Part shown: in pieces, positions 34,136 through 42,468 of the stretch
Layout of the letters: each line of letters opens with the position of its first letter
How positions within the stretch are numbered: the stretch's first letter is position 1
Source: Cellvibrionaceae bacterium
Lineage (GTDB): Bacteria > Pseudomonadota > Gammaproteobacteria > Pseudomonadales > Cellvibrionaceae
DNA length: 64,000 nucleotides
NCBI GenBank assembly: GCA_021151825.1
Contig: JAGKWQ010000008.1
Location: forward strand, 62,001-126,000
Reading direction: 5' to 3'
The notes under the pieces: generated by a model
The model's input: only the letters and a program-made list of their open reading frames with translations
The model's database searches: none
Told to the model about the DNA's origin: nothing
Program-made: the position numbers and the translations under genes

Positions 34136-35878
34136 TTAATTCAAAAGTTGTGCGCGTACATCAAAGCAAGCTGTAATTGGCACACTGTCATCTTGATCTT
34201 TTGCACGAGCATCAACCAACTCCAATACATAGGTTCCTGCCGATAAAAAACGAGAGAAACTTTCCTGGTCTGCTGCGGGGCTTTCGGAAATCCCAACTAG
34301 CTCACCGCGACGATAAAGATAAAAATCAGGGTCTGCATTACCAGAATCATCTGCGGTTTCCACTGCAGAGAATTGATAGGTCCCTGCATTAACGACAGTC
34401 AATAAAAAATATTGGGCGACAGCCAATTTGTTATAGGAACCAAAGCGGTTACTACTACAAACCTTCACCGGAGTGCTGGTTAATGGCAAGACCTTATAGA
34501 CCGGCAAATTTTCCGTATAACCACCGGAATTACTTTCGCCCACACCAAATTCGTCAGTAATTTCTATATTTTGCTCAAACAATAAACTATTAAAATTGGC
34601 AACTTGTGTCGGCATTTTTTTGCGCAATTGATCGGCAAACGTATAAATAGAAATCAAACCACTAGTACCTGCATAATTTTCAGCACTGATAACCTGAAAA
34701 ATATCCGCGAAATTCCGCGCGCTTTTGCCGCTGCCACTAGTATAAAAGTTATAGATAACGGATTGCACCGAAGCTTCTGAATACCAGCCTCTGATACTGC
34801 TATTTTTTTGACTAACATCATTGAAAAAGCCATCGGATTGCTGTTGGCCGCTGGAATCACGATAGCTGGCATCATCCAGCATCATTGCAGAAAAAGCATT
34901 TGCGAAACCTTCAGACATGGCAACACGCAAATCCAATTTATCATCGTGTGAGTGATCGCCACCAATACTGTCCGAGCGCGCAAAACTCGCTTCTATATAA
35001 TGTCCCCATTCATGCAAAAGGACATGGCGATCATATTCATCTGTATCATTATTTTCATCGCCTAAAATATAAATTGCGTCACCGCCAAAATAACTGGTGC
35101 CAATTTCACCAAGATTACGATCACCTTCCGCCGCTCTGTTTTTAACACTCCAGCGCAATTCTAATGGCGGAAAATCTTCAATGTTTCCGGCCGCTTGAAA
35201 ACGTGTTACACCTTCATAAAGCGTATCCAGAATTGCAAAAGGTGCAGCAACACGCGCTTCGGTATATCCATTGCCAGTCCACCCCGAAGGTGCATGCAAG
35301 TTACGTATTGCGTTTGCATCCGTTGCTGCAACCAAACTACCAATCATGGAATACAGCGCGTTGCCATTGGTATTATCAGTCACTTTGAAATTCCAATCAG
35401 GCGATTGGGTACGCAATAGTTGCGCTTTTACCCTGACTTTCACTAATTTATTGCGCGTAGCACTGAGCGAATAATTGCCTTCACTATCACTTAAAGTACT
35501 TGCCACAATCAGATTATTTTCATCCAGCAACTCAACTAACAAACCTCGTACGGCACGCGCAGCAATAGTGGAATAATTTAATCCCCTTGTACTATGAGGA
35601 ACAAAGTCATAGGTAATTTTCCCACTAATATTCACTGATGCGGACACAGAAGAATTACTGCTGGCAAAGGAACTAATTTTTGAAGAACCGGCGCTCGATG
35701 AATTGTTTGCAGTTGAAGAAACAATTACCAGTGAAGAGGAATTATTGTCCGGAATAAGATTTGAGCCAGATGAGCCGCCCCCGCCGCCACACGCTGTTAT
35801 CAGCATTATCGTTAATAAAATTGAAAATCTGCGCATAGACTCCACAACAATAGAAATCGCAGTAGTAACACGAACCAT
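34136..35878 (-). CDS. Lipoprotein with HExxH zinc-peptidase-like core
   Basis: A 580-residue secreted lipoprotein of unknown family. The lipobox LITAC places the lipidated cysteine at residue 30, followed by five Gly and a Ser/Asn-rich linker to about residue 80. A central HEWGH (H289, E290, H293) with a downstream glutamate E323 (MSEGFANAF) is a zincin pattern. The C-terminal 100 residues (YQFSAVETADDSGNADPDFYLY) resemble bacterial pre-peptidase C-terminal domains. A strong AGGAG supports the ATG at 35878; a second ATG at 35836 would give a shorter signal peptide. Confidence 0.75.
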   Translation of the reverse strand: MVRVTTAISIVVESMRRFSILLTIMLITACGGGGGSSGSNLIPDNNSSSLVIVSSTANNSSSAGSSKISSFASSNSSVSASVNISGKITYDFVPHSTRGLNYSTIAARAVRGLLVELLDENNLIVASTLSDSEGNYSLSATRNKLVKVRVKAQLLRTQSPDWNFKVTDNTNGNALYSMIGSLVAATDANAIRNLHAPSGWTGNGYTEARVAAPFAILDTLYEGVTRFQAAGNIEDFPPLELRWSVKNRAAEGDRNLGEIGTSYFGGDAIYILGDENNDTDEYDRHVLLHEWGHYIEASFARSDSIGGDHSHDDKLDLRVAMSEGFANAFSAMMLDDASYRDSSGQQQSDGFFNDVSQKNSSIRGWYSEASVQSVIYNFYTSGSGKSARNFADIFQVISAENYAGTSGLISIYTFADQLRKKMPTQVANFNSLLFEQNIEITDEFGVGESNSGGYTENLPVYKVLPLTSTPVKVCSSNRFGSYNKLAVAQYFLLTVVNAGTYQFSAVETADDSGNADPDFYLYRRGELVGISESPAADQESFSRFLSAGTYVLELVDARAKDQDDSVPITACFDVRAQLLN

Positions 35879-36107
35879 GCCTAACTCCTGCTTTACCTGA
35901 TCCTGAAGCCCTTGAAGGCGATACACACCATAACTGCAAGCATAGCCAAAAATTAATGAAGGGCAGAAATCAACCAACGCTGTGATGGTCATTTCACCTT
36001 ATATCCAGCTGCGATTGCGAGCAGAGCCAACGATTAGCTATCGACATAGGAAAGCAGCTGCCTATAATATCGACCAAATTCAATCGCCCCCCACTCATGG
36101 AGGCCCT

Positions 36108-36626
36108 GTGCTTCTTAAACTTCTGTTTTTTGCCGTTATAGTGACCTGTGTCATCATCTTTTTTGGCCGTTATAAAAAAATGGATGATGAACAAAAACGC
36201 AAAGCACTGTGGCGTGCAGGTGTTGGAGCCTTTTTAGGTGTATTAGTTCTATTGGTTCTATTTCGACAAATGCATTGGGTTGGTGCAGCCGTAGCAGCAT
36301 TGATTCCGTTCCTGCGCAATGCGTACGGGCTTGCCTCACAAATCTTGCCATTTTGGTTACAACACAAAAAAATGCAGCAAGGACAAAACACGCAACAGGA
36401 GCAATCCTCTCCGGTAGCATCTGCCAGCAACATGGCCATAACAGAAGCCCAGGACATTCTCGGTTTAACGGGTGATATTTACAAAGGCGACATTACTGTC
36501 GCTATGGTTCAGGACGCGCACCGCCGCCTGATTCAAAAATTACACCCTGATCGCGGTGGCAATGATTATCTTGCCGCTAAAATTAACCAAGCCAGGGATT
36601 CTCTGCTAAAAATCCTGAAAAACTAA
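36108..36626 (+). CDS. Membrane-anchored J-domain protein
   Basis: A 172-residue protein with one or two hydrophobic segments (about 1-19 and 37-70) and a short C-terminal J-domain containing HPD at 146-148 (QKLHPDRGGNDY), of the Tim14/DjlA-like type that stimulates DnaK at the membrane. The start is GTG at 36108, with GGAGG five nt upstream; the open frame extends upstream to 35982, but those residues are not family-like. It lies between the lipoprotein gene and cmoM. Confidence 0.82.
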   Translation: MLLKLLFFAVIVTCVIIFFGRYKKMDDEQKRKALWRAGVGAFLGVLVLLVLFRQMHWVGAAVAALIPFLRNAYGLASQILPFWLQHKKMQQGQNTQQEQSSPVASASNMAITEAQDILGLTGDIYKGDITVAMVQDAHRRLIQKLHPDRGGNDYLAAKINQARDSLLKILKN

Positions 36627-36636
36627 CCTGCAGCGT

Positions 36637-37449
36637 TTATTTATCGTGTTGCTGCAACAATAAATGTATGTATCGTCCCAGCGAGCGATAAGGTTCCTGC
36701 TGCGAAAATTCCAACTCCAGTTGCAGCAAGGTATCGGGTTCGCGTGCACGATGCTCTTCATTAAAAATATAATCATGGAACACTCGAATACCGCTGTGAC
36801 ACAAGATCGATAGCGGCAACTGCCCTACCCACTCCAATACCTGGGTCGGATTTTGCGGATTAATTGGTGTAAGGCTACCACGCGAACCACCGTAATCCTG
36901 ATTGATAATTTTTTTGAAATTAGTGCGTAACAAGTTTTTATATATCAGCGAATGCAGGTTATAAAAAGTCAGCGATAAATAAGCGCCCGGAGCAAGATAA
37001 CCCAGCAAACACGGCAACAATTGTTGCGGCTCCTGCAGCCACTCCATCACCGCATGACAAATAACAAAATCAAACTGGTTTTCACCATTAAGGTGCAAAT
37101 GCAAATCTTGCACAGATGAATGAATCAAGGTGATTTGGTTTTCCAGGTTCAGCGCTTTTATTTGTTCTTCGGCAAGCTTGAGCATTTCAGCAGAAATATC
37201 ACAAATCACTACGTCATGACCTGCTTTGGCCCACTGCAAGGAAAATTGCCCCTGCCCACCACCAGCGTCCAAAATACGCCAGGGTTTGGCAGGTTTGGCC
37301 GCAGAGGGATAAACCGGTAAATATGCCTTACAATCGCGTTCCAATACGGCGAGGCGAATATCACCTTTCAAACCGCCATAAATATTTTTTTTGAAACGCC
37401 GGGCAAGATCATCAAAATTGCGATCTTGCTGAATTGATTCTTTTGCCAT
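36637..37449 (-). CDS. cmoM: tRNA 5-carboxymethoxyuridine methyltransferase CmoM
   Basis: SAM-dependent enzyme that methylates cmo5U to mcmo5U at the wobble position of some tRNAs. With ATG at 37449 it is 270 residues (E. coli 261). QDRNFDDLARRFKKNIYGGLKGDIR is the family N-terminus; RILDAGGGQGQFSLQWAKAG is the SAM-binding motif I; HAVMEWLQEP and RVFHDYIF follow. It is divergent from the GIY-YIG gene, 52 bp away. Confidence 0.92.
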   Translation of the reverse strand: MAKESIQQDRNFDDLARRFKKNIYGGLKGDIRLAVLERDCKAYLPVYPSAAKPAKPWRILDAGGGQGQFSLQWAKAGHDVVICDISAEMLKLAEEQIKALNLENQITLIHSSVQDLHLHLNGENQFDFVICHAVMEWLQEPQQLLPCLLGYLAPGAYLSLTFYNLHSLIYKNLLRTNFKKIINQDYGGSRGSLTPINPQNPTQVLEWVGQLPLSILCHSGIRVFHDYIFNEEHRAREPDTLLQLELEFSQQEPYRSLGRYIHLLLQQHDK

Positions 37450-37501
37450 TCGCCACTCGGGTAAATAAAATTGCCTATTCAATCCTGCCAGCCAGATTTT
37501 T

Positions 37502-37840
37502 ATGACCGCAGCCAATAACTGGTTTGTTTACATGATCCTGACCAGTGATCAACAAGTTTACACTGGAATCACTACCGATATGGCGCGGCGTTGGCGCGAA
37601 CATACATCCGGCAAAGCCGGCGCCCGTTATTTTCGCGGTCGCATACCACAACAATTGTGTTATCTGGAGACGGAACATTCGCGCTCAAGTGCAAGCCAAC
37701 GCGAAGCCGCAATCAAAGCGATGAATGCAAAAGCAAAACGCCTATTGATTGATCAACATAAAGTGCAAACGCAGGCGTATATTGCGCACCATCAACTGCA
37801 GGAGCTTAATCAAACTGCAACAAATAGTGCTAATTCATGA
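37502..37840 (+). CDS. GIY-YIG domain protein (YhbQ-like)
   Basis: A 112-residue single-domain GIY-YIG protein: FVYMILTSDQQVYTGITTDMARRWREH, then REAAIKAMNAKAKRLLID. E. coli YhbQ and relatives are small, standalone members whose biological role is unclear. Its stop overlaps the tapT start by four bases (ATGA), so the two are translationally coupled. Confidence 0.9.
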   Translation: MTAANNWFVYMILTSDQQVYTGITTDMARRWREHTSGKAGARYFRGRIPQQLCYLETEHSRSSASQREAAIKAMNAKAKRLLIDQHKVQTQAYIAHHQLQELNQTATNSANS

Positions 37841-38463
37841 ATCCTGCTGCAAAACGTATTAGCTGTAATCGTTGTCTGCGCCCCTTACGCAGTTGTATTT
37901 GCAGTTTGATAAACATCCACAGCAACAAGGTTGAATTACTGATATTGCAGGATAAAACCGAAGCGACCAATCCTAAAAATACGGCGGGTTTATTACATCT
38001 ATGCCTAAAAAACAGTCAGCTTTATAAGTTCGATTCCGATGAATCCATCCCGGTGGCTGCACTTGATAACCTATTATTTGCCGGCGAAAAACAACCATTG
38101 TTGCTCTACCCACCCACTCCCGATGCAGCAGCGTTGGGATTGGCAATGCCACTGCCAATACCTGCTATCGAACAAATTGACCCCAATGGTCTACGGTTAG
38201 TAGTGATCGATGCTACCTGGCGAAAAAGTCGCAAAATGCTCTATTTAAATCGATCATTGCAAACTCTGCCGCGCCTGGCATTGGAAAATCCACCGGACTC
38301 CCTATATCTGATCAGGAAAGCCGACAACAAAAATCAGCTTTCCACGCTGGAGGCAAGTTGTTACGCTCTACAGCAGCTCGAACAGGGTCAGGTCGATTAC
38401 TCTGCATTGCTGATTAGCATGCAGCGCTTTGTAACTCACCAATTTGCCTTTCGCCCTGTTTAA
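37837..38463 (+). CDS. tapT: tRNA-uridine aminocarboxypropyltransferase (DTW family)
   Basis: Makes acp3U in the variable loop of tRNA using SAM. The 208-residue protein shows the N-terminal cysteine cluster CNRCLRPLRSCIC and the DTW signature (DATWRKSRKML). E. coli TapT (YfiP) is similar in length. It overlaps the upstream GIY-YIG gene and is followed 25 bp later by the M16 peptidase gene, suggesting one transcript. Confidence 0.9.
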   Translation: MNPAAKRISCNRCLRPLRSCICSLINIHSNKVELLILQDKTEATNPKNTAGLLHLCLKNSQLYKFDSDESIPVAALDNLLFAGEKQPLLLYPPTPDAAALGLAMPLPIPAIEQIDPNGLRLVVIDATWRKSRKMLYLNRSLQTLPRLALENPPDSLYLIRKADNKNQLSTLEASCYALQQLEQGQVDYSALLISMQRFVTHQFAFRPV

Positions 38464-38488
38464 ACCCTTATTCATTCAGAGATACGCT

Positions 38489-41407
38489 ATGACCCATCCC
38501 GCTTTTGAATTGCTGCGCAGCCAGACTATCGATGCCCTGAAAATTCGCGTTGAAGAATACCGTCACACAAATACCGGAGCGCAACATATTCATTTGGTCG
38601 CCGACAACGATGAAAACGTATTTCTGGTGGCATTACGCACGGTACCTCACGACTCCACTGGCGTCGCCCATATTTTGGAACACACAGCACTGTGCGGCAG
38701 TAAAAAATATCCAGTGCGCGATCCGTTTTTTATGATGGTACGCCGCTCGTTAAATACCTTTATGAATGCCTTCACCAGTTCCGATTGGACCGCCTACCCG
38801 TTTGCCAGCCAGAACCGCAAAGACTTTAATAATTTGCTGGATGTTTACCTGGATGCAGTTTTTTTCTCGCGCCTGGATGAACTGGATTTTGCACAAGAAG
38901 GCCACCGCGTTGAATTTACAGAACCGGAAAATCCCCAATCGGATCTGGTATTTAAAGGAGTCGTATTTAATGAAATGAAAGGTGCAATGAGCTCTGTACC
39001 CTCACAGCTCTGGCATACACTCTGCAAATATCTTTATCCAACCTCCACTTATCACTACAACAGTGGCGGCGAGCCCGAAGATATTCCCGATTTGACCTAT
39101 CAACAACTGCAAGATTTTTATCGCACGCATTATCACCCAAGCAATGCAATCTTTATGACGTACGGCGATATTCCTGCAGCTGTGCATCAGGAAAAATTTG
39201 AAAATCAGGCGCTGCGCCATTTTGAAAAACTGGATGAGCTTATCGCGGTAGATGATGAAAAACGTTATCACGCGCCGGTGAATGTGGAAGAAGCCTATCC
39301 TGTCGATGAAAATGATGCAGATAATCTTGAGCAGAAGAATCACGTGGTGATTTCCTGGTTATTAGGCAAAACCACAAACCTGGATGAATCACTGGAAGCG
39401 CAACTACTTTCCAATATTTTATTGGATAACAGCGCATCGCCGTTGCAACAAGCACTGGAAACCACCGAACTCGGACAAGCACCATCACCATTATGCGGAC
39501 TGGATGATTCATCGCGCGAAATGGCATTTGTATGCGGCCTTGAAGGTTGCTCGCTGGAAGATGTTAATAATGTTGAAGCATTAATCCTGGATACATTAAC
39601 GCAAGTTGCAGAACACGGCGTGCCACAAGAACAAATTGCTGCCTCGTTGCATCAATTGGAATTATCGCAGCGCGAAGTCGGTGGCGATGGTTATCCTTAT
39701 GGTTTGCAATTAATTTTAACGGGCCTTACGTCTGCAACTCATCGGGGCGACCCGATTGCGTTATTGGATGTAGATGCAGCGCTGGATAACTTGCGGCGCA
39801 AAACACAAGATCCACAATTTATCCAAAATGCCGTACGCAAATGGCTACTGGAAAATCCTCACCGTGTACGCTTGACGCTGCGCCCGGATTTACAAATGGG
39901 TGATCGCATTAAAGCGGCTGAGAAAAATCGCCTTGCACATTTACAAGCGCAATTAAGTGACGATGAAAAGCAACATATCATCGCACAAACCAAAGCGCTG
40001 CAAGCGCGTCAATTACAACAAGATGATGAAAGTATCCTGCCAAAAGTTGGTCTGGAAGATATCCCGGCAAATTTGCATTACACCGCCGGCAGCCATGAAA
40101 GTTTTAACAATTACCCATTGCGCCGTTACGCCGCTGGCACTAATGGTTTGCTGTACCAGCAAATTACTTGCAAGTTACCAGCATTAAATGAAACACAGTT
40201 AAAAGTGCTGCCGTTTTATTGTATTTGTTTAACTGAATTGGGGAATGGCGAAAAAGATTATCTCTCGACGCAACGCTGGCAAGCAGAAACCGTCGGTTCA
40301 ATTAGTGCATTTAGCAGTATTCGTGGCGCTGGTGATGATGTGCAAAATATTGATGCCTACATCACGCTTTCAGCCAAAGCATTAAGCCGCAATAGCGCCG
40401 CGTTAAACGAATTAATGCAATCGACCTTATTACAACCGCGCTTTGACGAAGTGGATCGTATTCGCGAATTGATTGCGCAAAATCGTGCGCGCCGCGAACA
40501 AAGTATTACCGGTCATGGTCACAGCCTCGCCATGACCGCTGCATGTGCCGGAATGAGCCCTGCTGCAAAAGTATCGCATCAGCTGGGAGGCCTTGAAGGT
40601 ATCGCCGCATTAAAAGCGTTGGATGCTGCATTGGATAATGAAAAATCCCTTGCTGAATTTGCGCAAACACTGGCATCAATTCACCAACTGATTTTGCAAG
40701 CACCCAAACAGTTTTTAATTGTAGGCGAGCAAGAGCATCTGGATACATACCGCAACCATTTGGAACAACGCTGGTCTGGCGAAAGCGCAACTGAATCGTT
40801 TGCAGAATTTGAATTGCCCGAGATTAGCGAACAAATTCGCGAAGCCTGGATTACTAATACGCAAGTCAATTTCTGCGCAAAAGCTTACCCCACTGTGCCA
40901 AGTGAACATCCGGATGCTGCTGCATTAACTGTACTCGGCGGGTTCCTGCGCAACGGTTATTTGCATCGCGCAGTGCGCGAGCAAGGCGGTGCCTATGGTG
41001 GTGGAGCAAGTCAGGACAGCAATACTGCATCATTCCGTTTTTATTCATACCGCGACCCACGTTTAACTGAAACTCTGGGTGATTTTGACCAATCGCTAGT
41101 GTGGTTGCAGGAAACCACGCACCAATGGCAAGCAGTAGAAGAAGCCATTCTCGGGGTAATTGGCAGTATTGATAAACCCGGTTCACCGGCTGGCGAAGCA
41201 AAATCTACTTATCAAGCTGAACTGTTTGGTCGCACGCGAGAAAAACGCGAATTGTTCCGCAACCGTGTACTGCAAGTAACTGCCGATGATCTCAAACGTG
41301 TTGCGCGTACTTATCTTGCTGCGGAAAAGGCGAGCATTGCAGTAGTCACACACGCAGGGCAAAAAGCGAACCTGGAGTCACTCGGCTTGCAATTGAAAAC
41401 CTGTTAA
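38489..41407 (+). CDS. M16C (PreP-like) insulinase-family metallopeptidase
   Basis: A 972-residue zinc peptidase of the presequence-protease type. The inverted motif HILEH (H61, E64, H65) with the downstream ligand E162 (NEMKGAMSS) is intact, and the bacterial PreP hallmark TALCGSKKYPVRDPFF follows. Proteins of this family degrade peptides in a large closed chamber. There is no signal peptide, so the enzyme is probably cytoplasmic. The ATG at 38489 has an AGAG ribosome-binding site; the ORF extends upstream but without support. Confidence 0.92.
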   Translation: MTHPAFELLRSQTIDALKIRVEEYRHTNTGAQHIHLVADNDENVFLVALRTVPHDSTGVAHILEHTALCGSKKYPVRDPFFMMVRRSLNTFMNAFTSSDWTAYPFASQNRKDFNNLLDVYLDAVFFSRLDELDFAQEGHRVEFTEPENPQSDLVFKGVVFNEMKGAMSSVPSQLWHTLCKYLYPTSTYHYNSGGEPEDIPDLTYQQLQDFYRTHYHPSNAIFMTYGDIPAAVHQEKFENQALRHFEKLDELIAVDDEKRYHAPVNVEEAYPVDENDADNLEQKNHVVISWLLGKTTNLDESLEAQLLSNILLDNSASPLQQALETTELGQAPSPLCGLDDSSREMAFVCGLEGCSLEDVNNVEALILDTLTQVAEHGVPQEQIAASLHQLELSQREVGGDGYPYGLQLILTGLTSATHRGDPIALLDVDAALDNLRRKTQDPQFIQNAVRKWLLENPHRVRLTLRPDLQMGDRIKAAEKNRLAHLQAQLSDDEKQHIIAQTKALQARQLQQDDESILPKVGLEDIPANLHYTAGSHESFNNYPLRRYAAGTNGLLYQQITCKLPALNETQLKVLPFYCICLTELGNGEKDYLSTQRWQAETVGSISAFSSIRGAGDDVQNIDAYITLSAKALSRNSAALNELMQSTLLQPRFDEVDRIRELIAQNRARREQSITGHGHSLAMTAACAGMSPAAKVSHQLGGLEGIAALKALDAALDNEKSLAEFAQTLASIHQLILQAPKQFLIVGEQEHLDTYRNHLEQRWSGESATESFAEFELPEISEQIREAWITNTQVNFCAKAYPTVPSEHPDAAALTVLGGFLRNGYLHRAVREQGGAYGGGASQDSNTASFRFYSYRDPRLTETLGDFDQSLVWLQETTHQWQAVEEAILGVIGSIDKPGSPAGEAKSTYQAELFGRTREKRELFRNRVLQVTADDLKRVARTYLAAEKASIAVVTHAGQKANLESLGLQLKTC

Positions 41408-41550
41408 TCATTCCTCATGAGCTCAGGGACGAGCTACATGGTTGTCGCGATTGCAATGTTTTGTGCCAGGCTGCGTAGTTTTCCCCACTAAAGTCATCTA
41501 GTATTCATCCACAAGGAATCGCGAAAATAACAACATACAACCATACGAAG

Positions 41551-42417
41551 ATGACTAAGATCCCACTGGAATACAGCGCTGCCTCCCACCCGGGTTTGGT
41601 GCGTGACAATAATGAAGACTGCTTTCTCAGTCAGCCAGAGCACGGATTATGGTTGGTCGCCGACGGTATGGGCGGTCACGAAGCCGGTGAAGTGGCGAGT
41701 GCCATCGTGCGCGATACCATTGAAAAAGATGCCAACAATAACCCTGCCCTCTCTCTCATAGAGACCATCCAGCACGCTCACACCAGCATTCTTTCCTCCG
41801 CCGCCAAAGGCATAGGTGCGCCGGGAATGGGTTCCACTGTAGTAGCGTTGCGCAGTGACTCCACCAAATACCAGATTGCCTGGGTTGGCGACAGCCGCGC
41901 CTATTTGTGGACACCTACGCGCGATGGCGGCCGGCTGGAGCAATTGAGCGTGGATCATTCCTACGTGCAGATGCTCGTAGACACTGGCGTTATTAGCGCT
42001 GACGATGCCGAATTCCATCCGGAAAAAAATATCATTACCCAATGCCTGGGGATGCAAGAACTGAATCAGGTTAAAGTAGATTCATTGGAAGGCCAGTGGC
42101 AAATCGACCAATGGATTTTGTTATGCAGCGACGGTTTAACCGATGAAGTCAGTGACAAAACCATCGCGCAGATATTGTGCGAATCCAATGATTGCCTTGC
42201 CGCCGTGGACCAGCTACTTCATGCTGCACTTACCGGCGGCGGGCGCGATAATATTACCTTGCAGATTATTGAATCGCCTTTGCATCAAAACACCGCGCGT
42301 AAAGGGGTGTGGCAATGGATACCGTATTTAACGGGTGCAATTAAAGTAGACGCCTGGATTTTTGGCGGTGCACTTTTATCGTTATTAGGCCTGCTGGTTT
42401 ATGTAGTAAGCGCCTGA
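41551..42417 (+). CDS. PP2C-type Ser/Thr phosphatase with C-terminal membrane anchor
   Basis: A 288-residue phosphatase with the family metal-binding motifs: RDNNED (18-23), DGMGGHEAG (38-46), GDSRAY and GGGRDNIT. A hydrophobic segment at about 267-287 anchors the catalytic domain. It resembles PppA/Stp, which counteract type VI secretion or general Ser/Thr kinases. It is followed 51 bp later by the kinase gene on the same strand, forming a phosphatase-kinase pair. No T6SS genes are present in the window. Confidence 0.9.
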   Translation: MTKIPLEYSAASHPGLVRDNNEDCFLSQPEHGLWLVADGMGGHEAGEVASAIVRDTIEKDANNNPALSLIETIQHAHTSILSSAAKGIGAPGMGSTVVALRSDSTKYQIAWVGDSRAYLWTPTRDGGRLEQLSVDHSYVQMLVDTGVISADDAEFHPEKNIITQCLGMQELNQVKVDSLEGQWQIDQWILLCSDGLTDEVSDKTIAQILCESNDCLAAVDQLLHAALTGGGRDNITLQIIESPLHQNTARKGVWQWIPYLTGAIKVDAWIFGGALLSLLGLLVYVVSA

Positions 42418-42468
42418 AATGCGACTCGTTTATTTAACATTAGAAACAGAATTTTGAAATAGTTTGAT

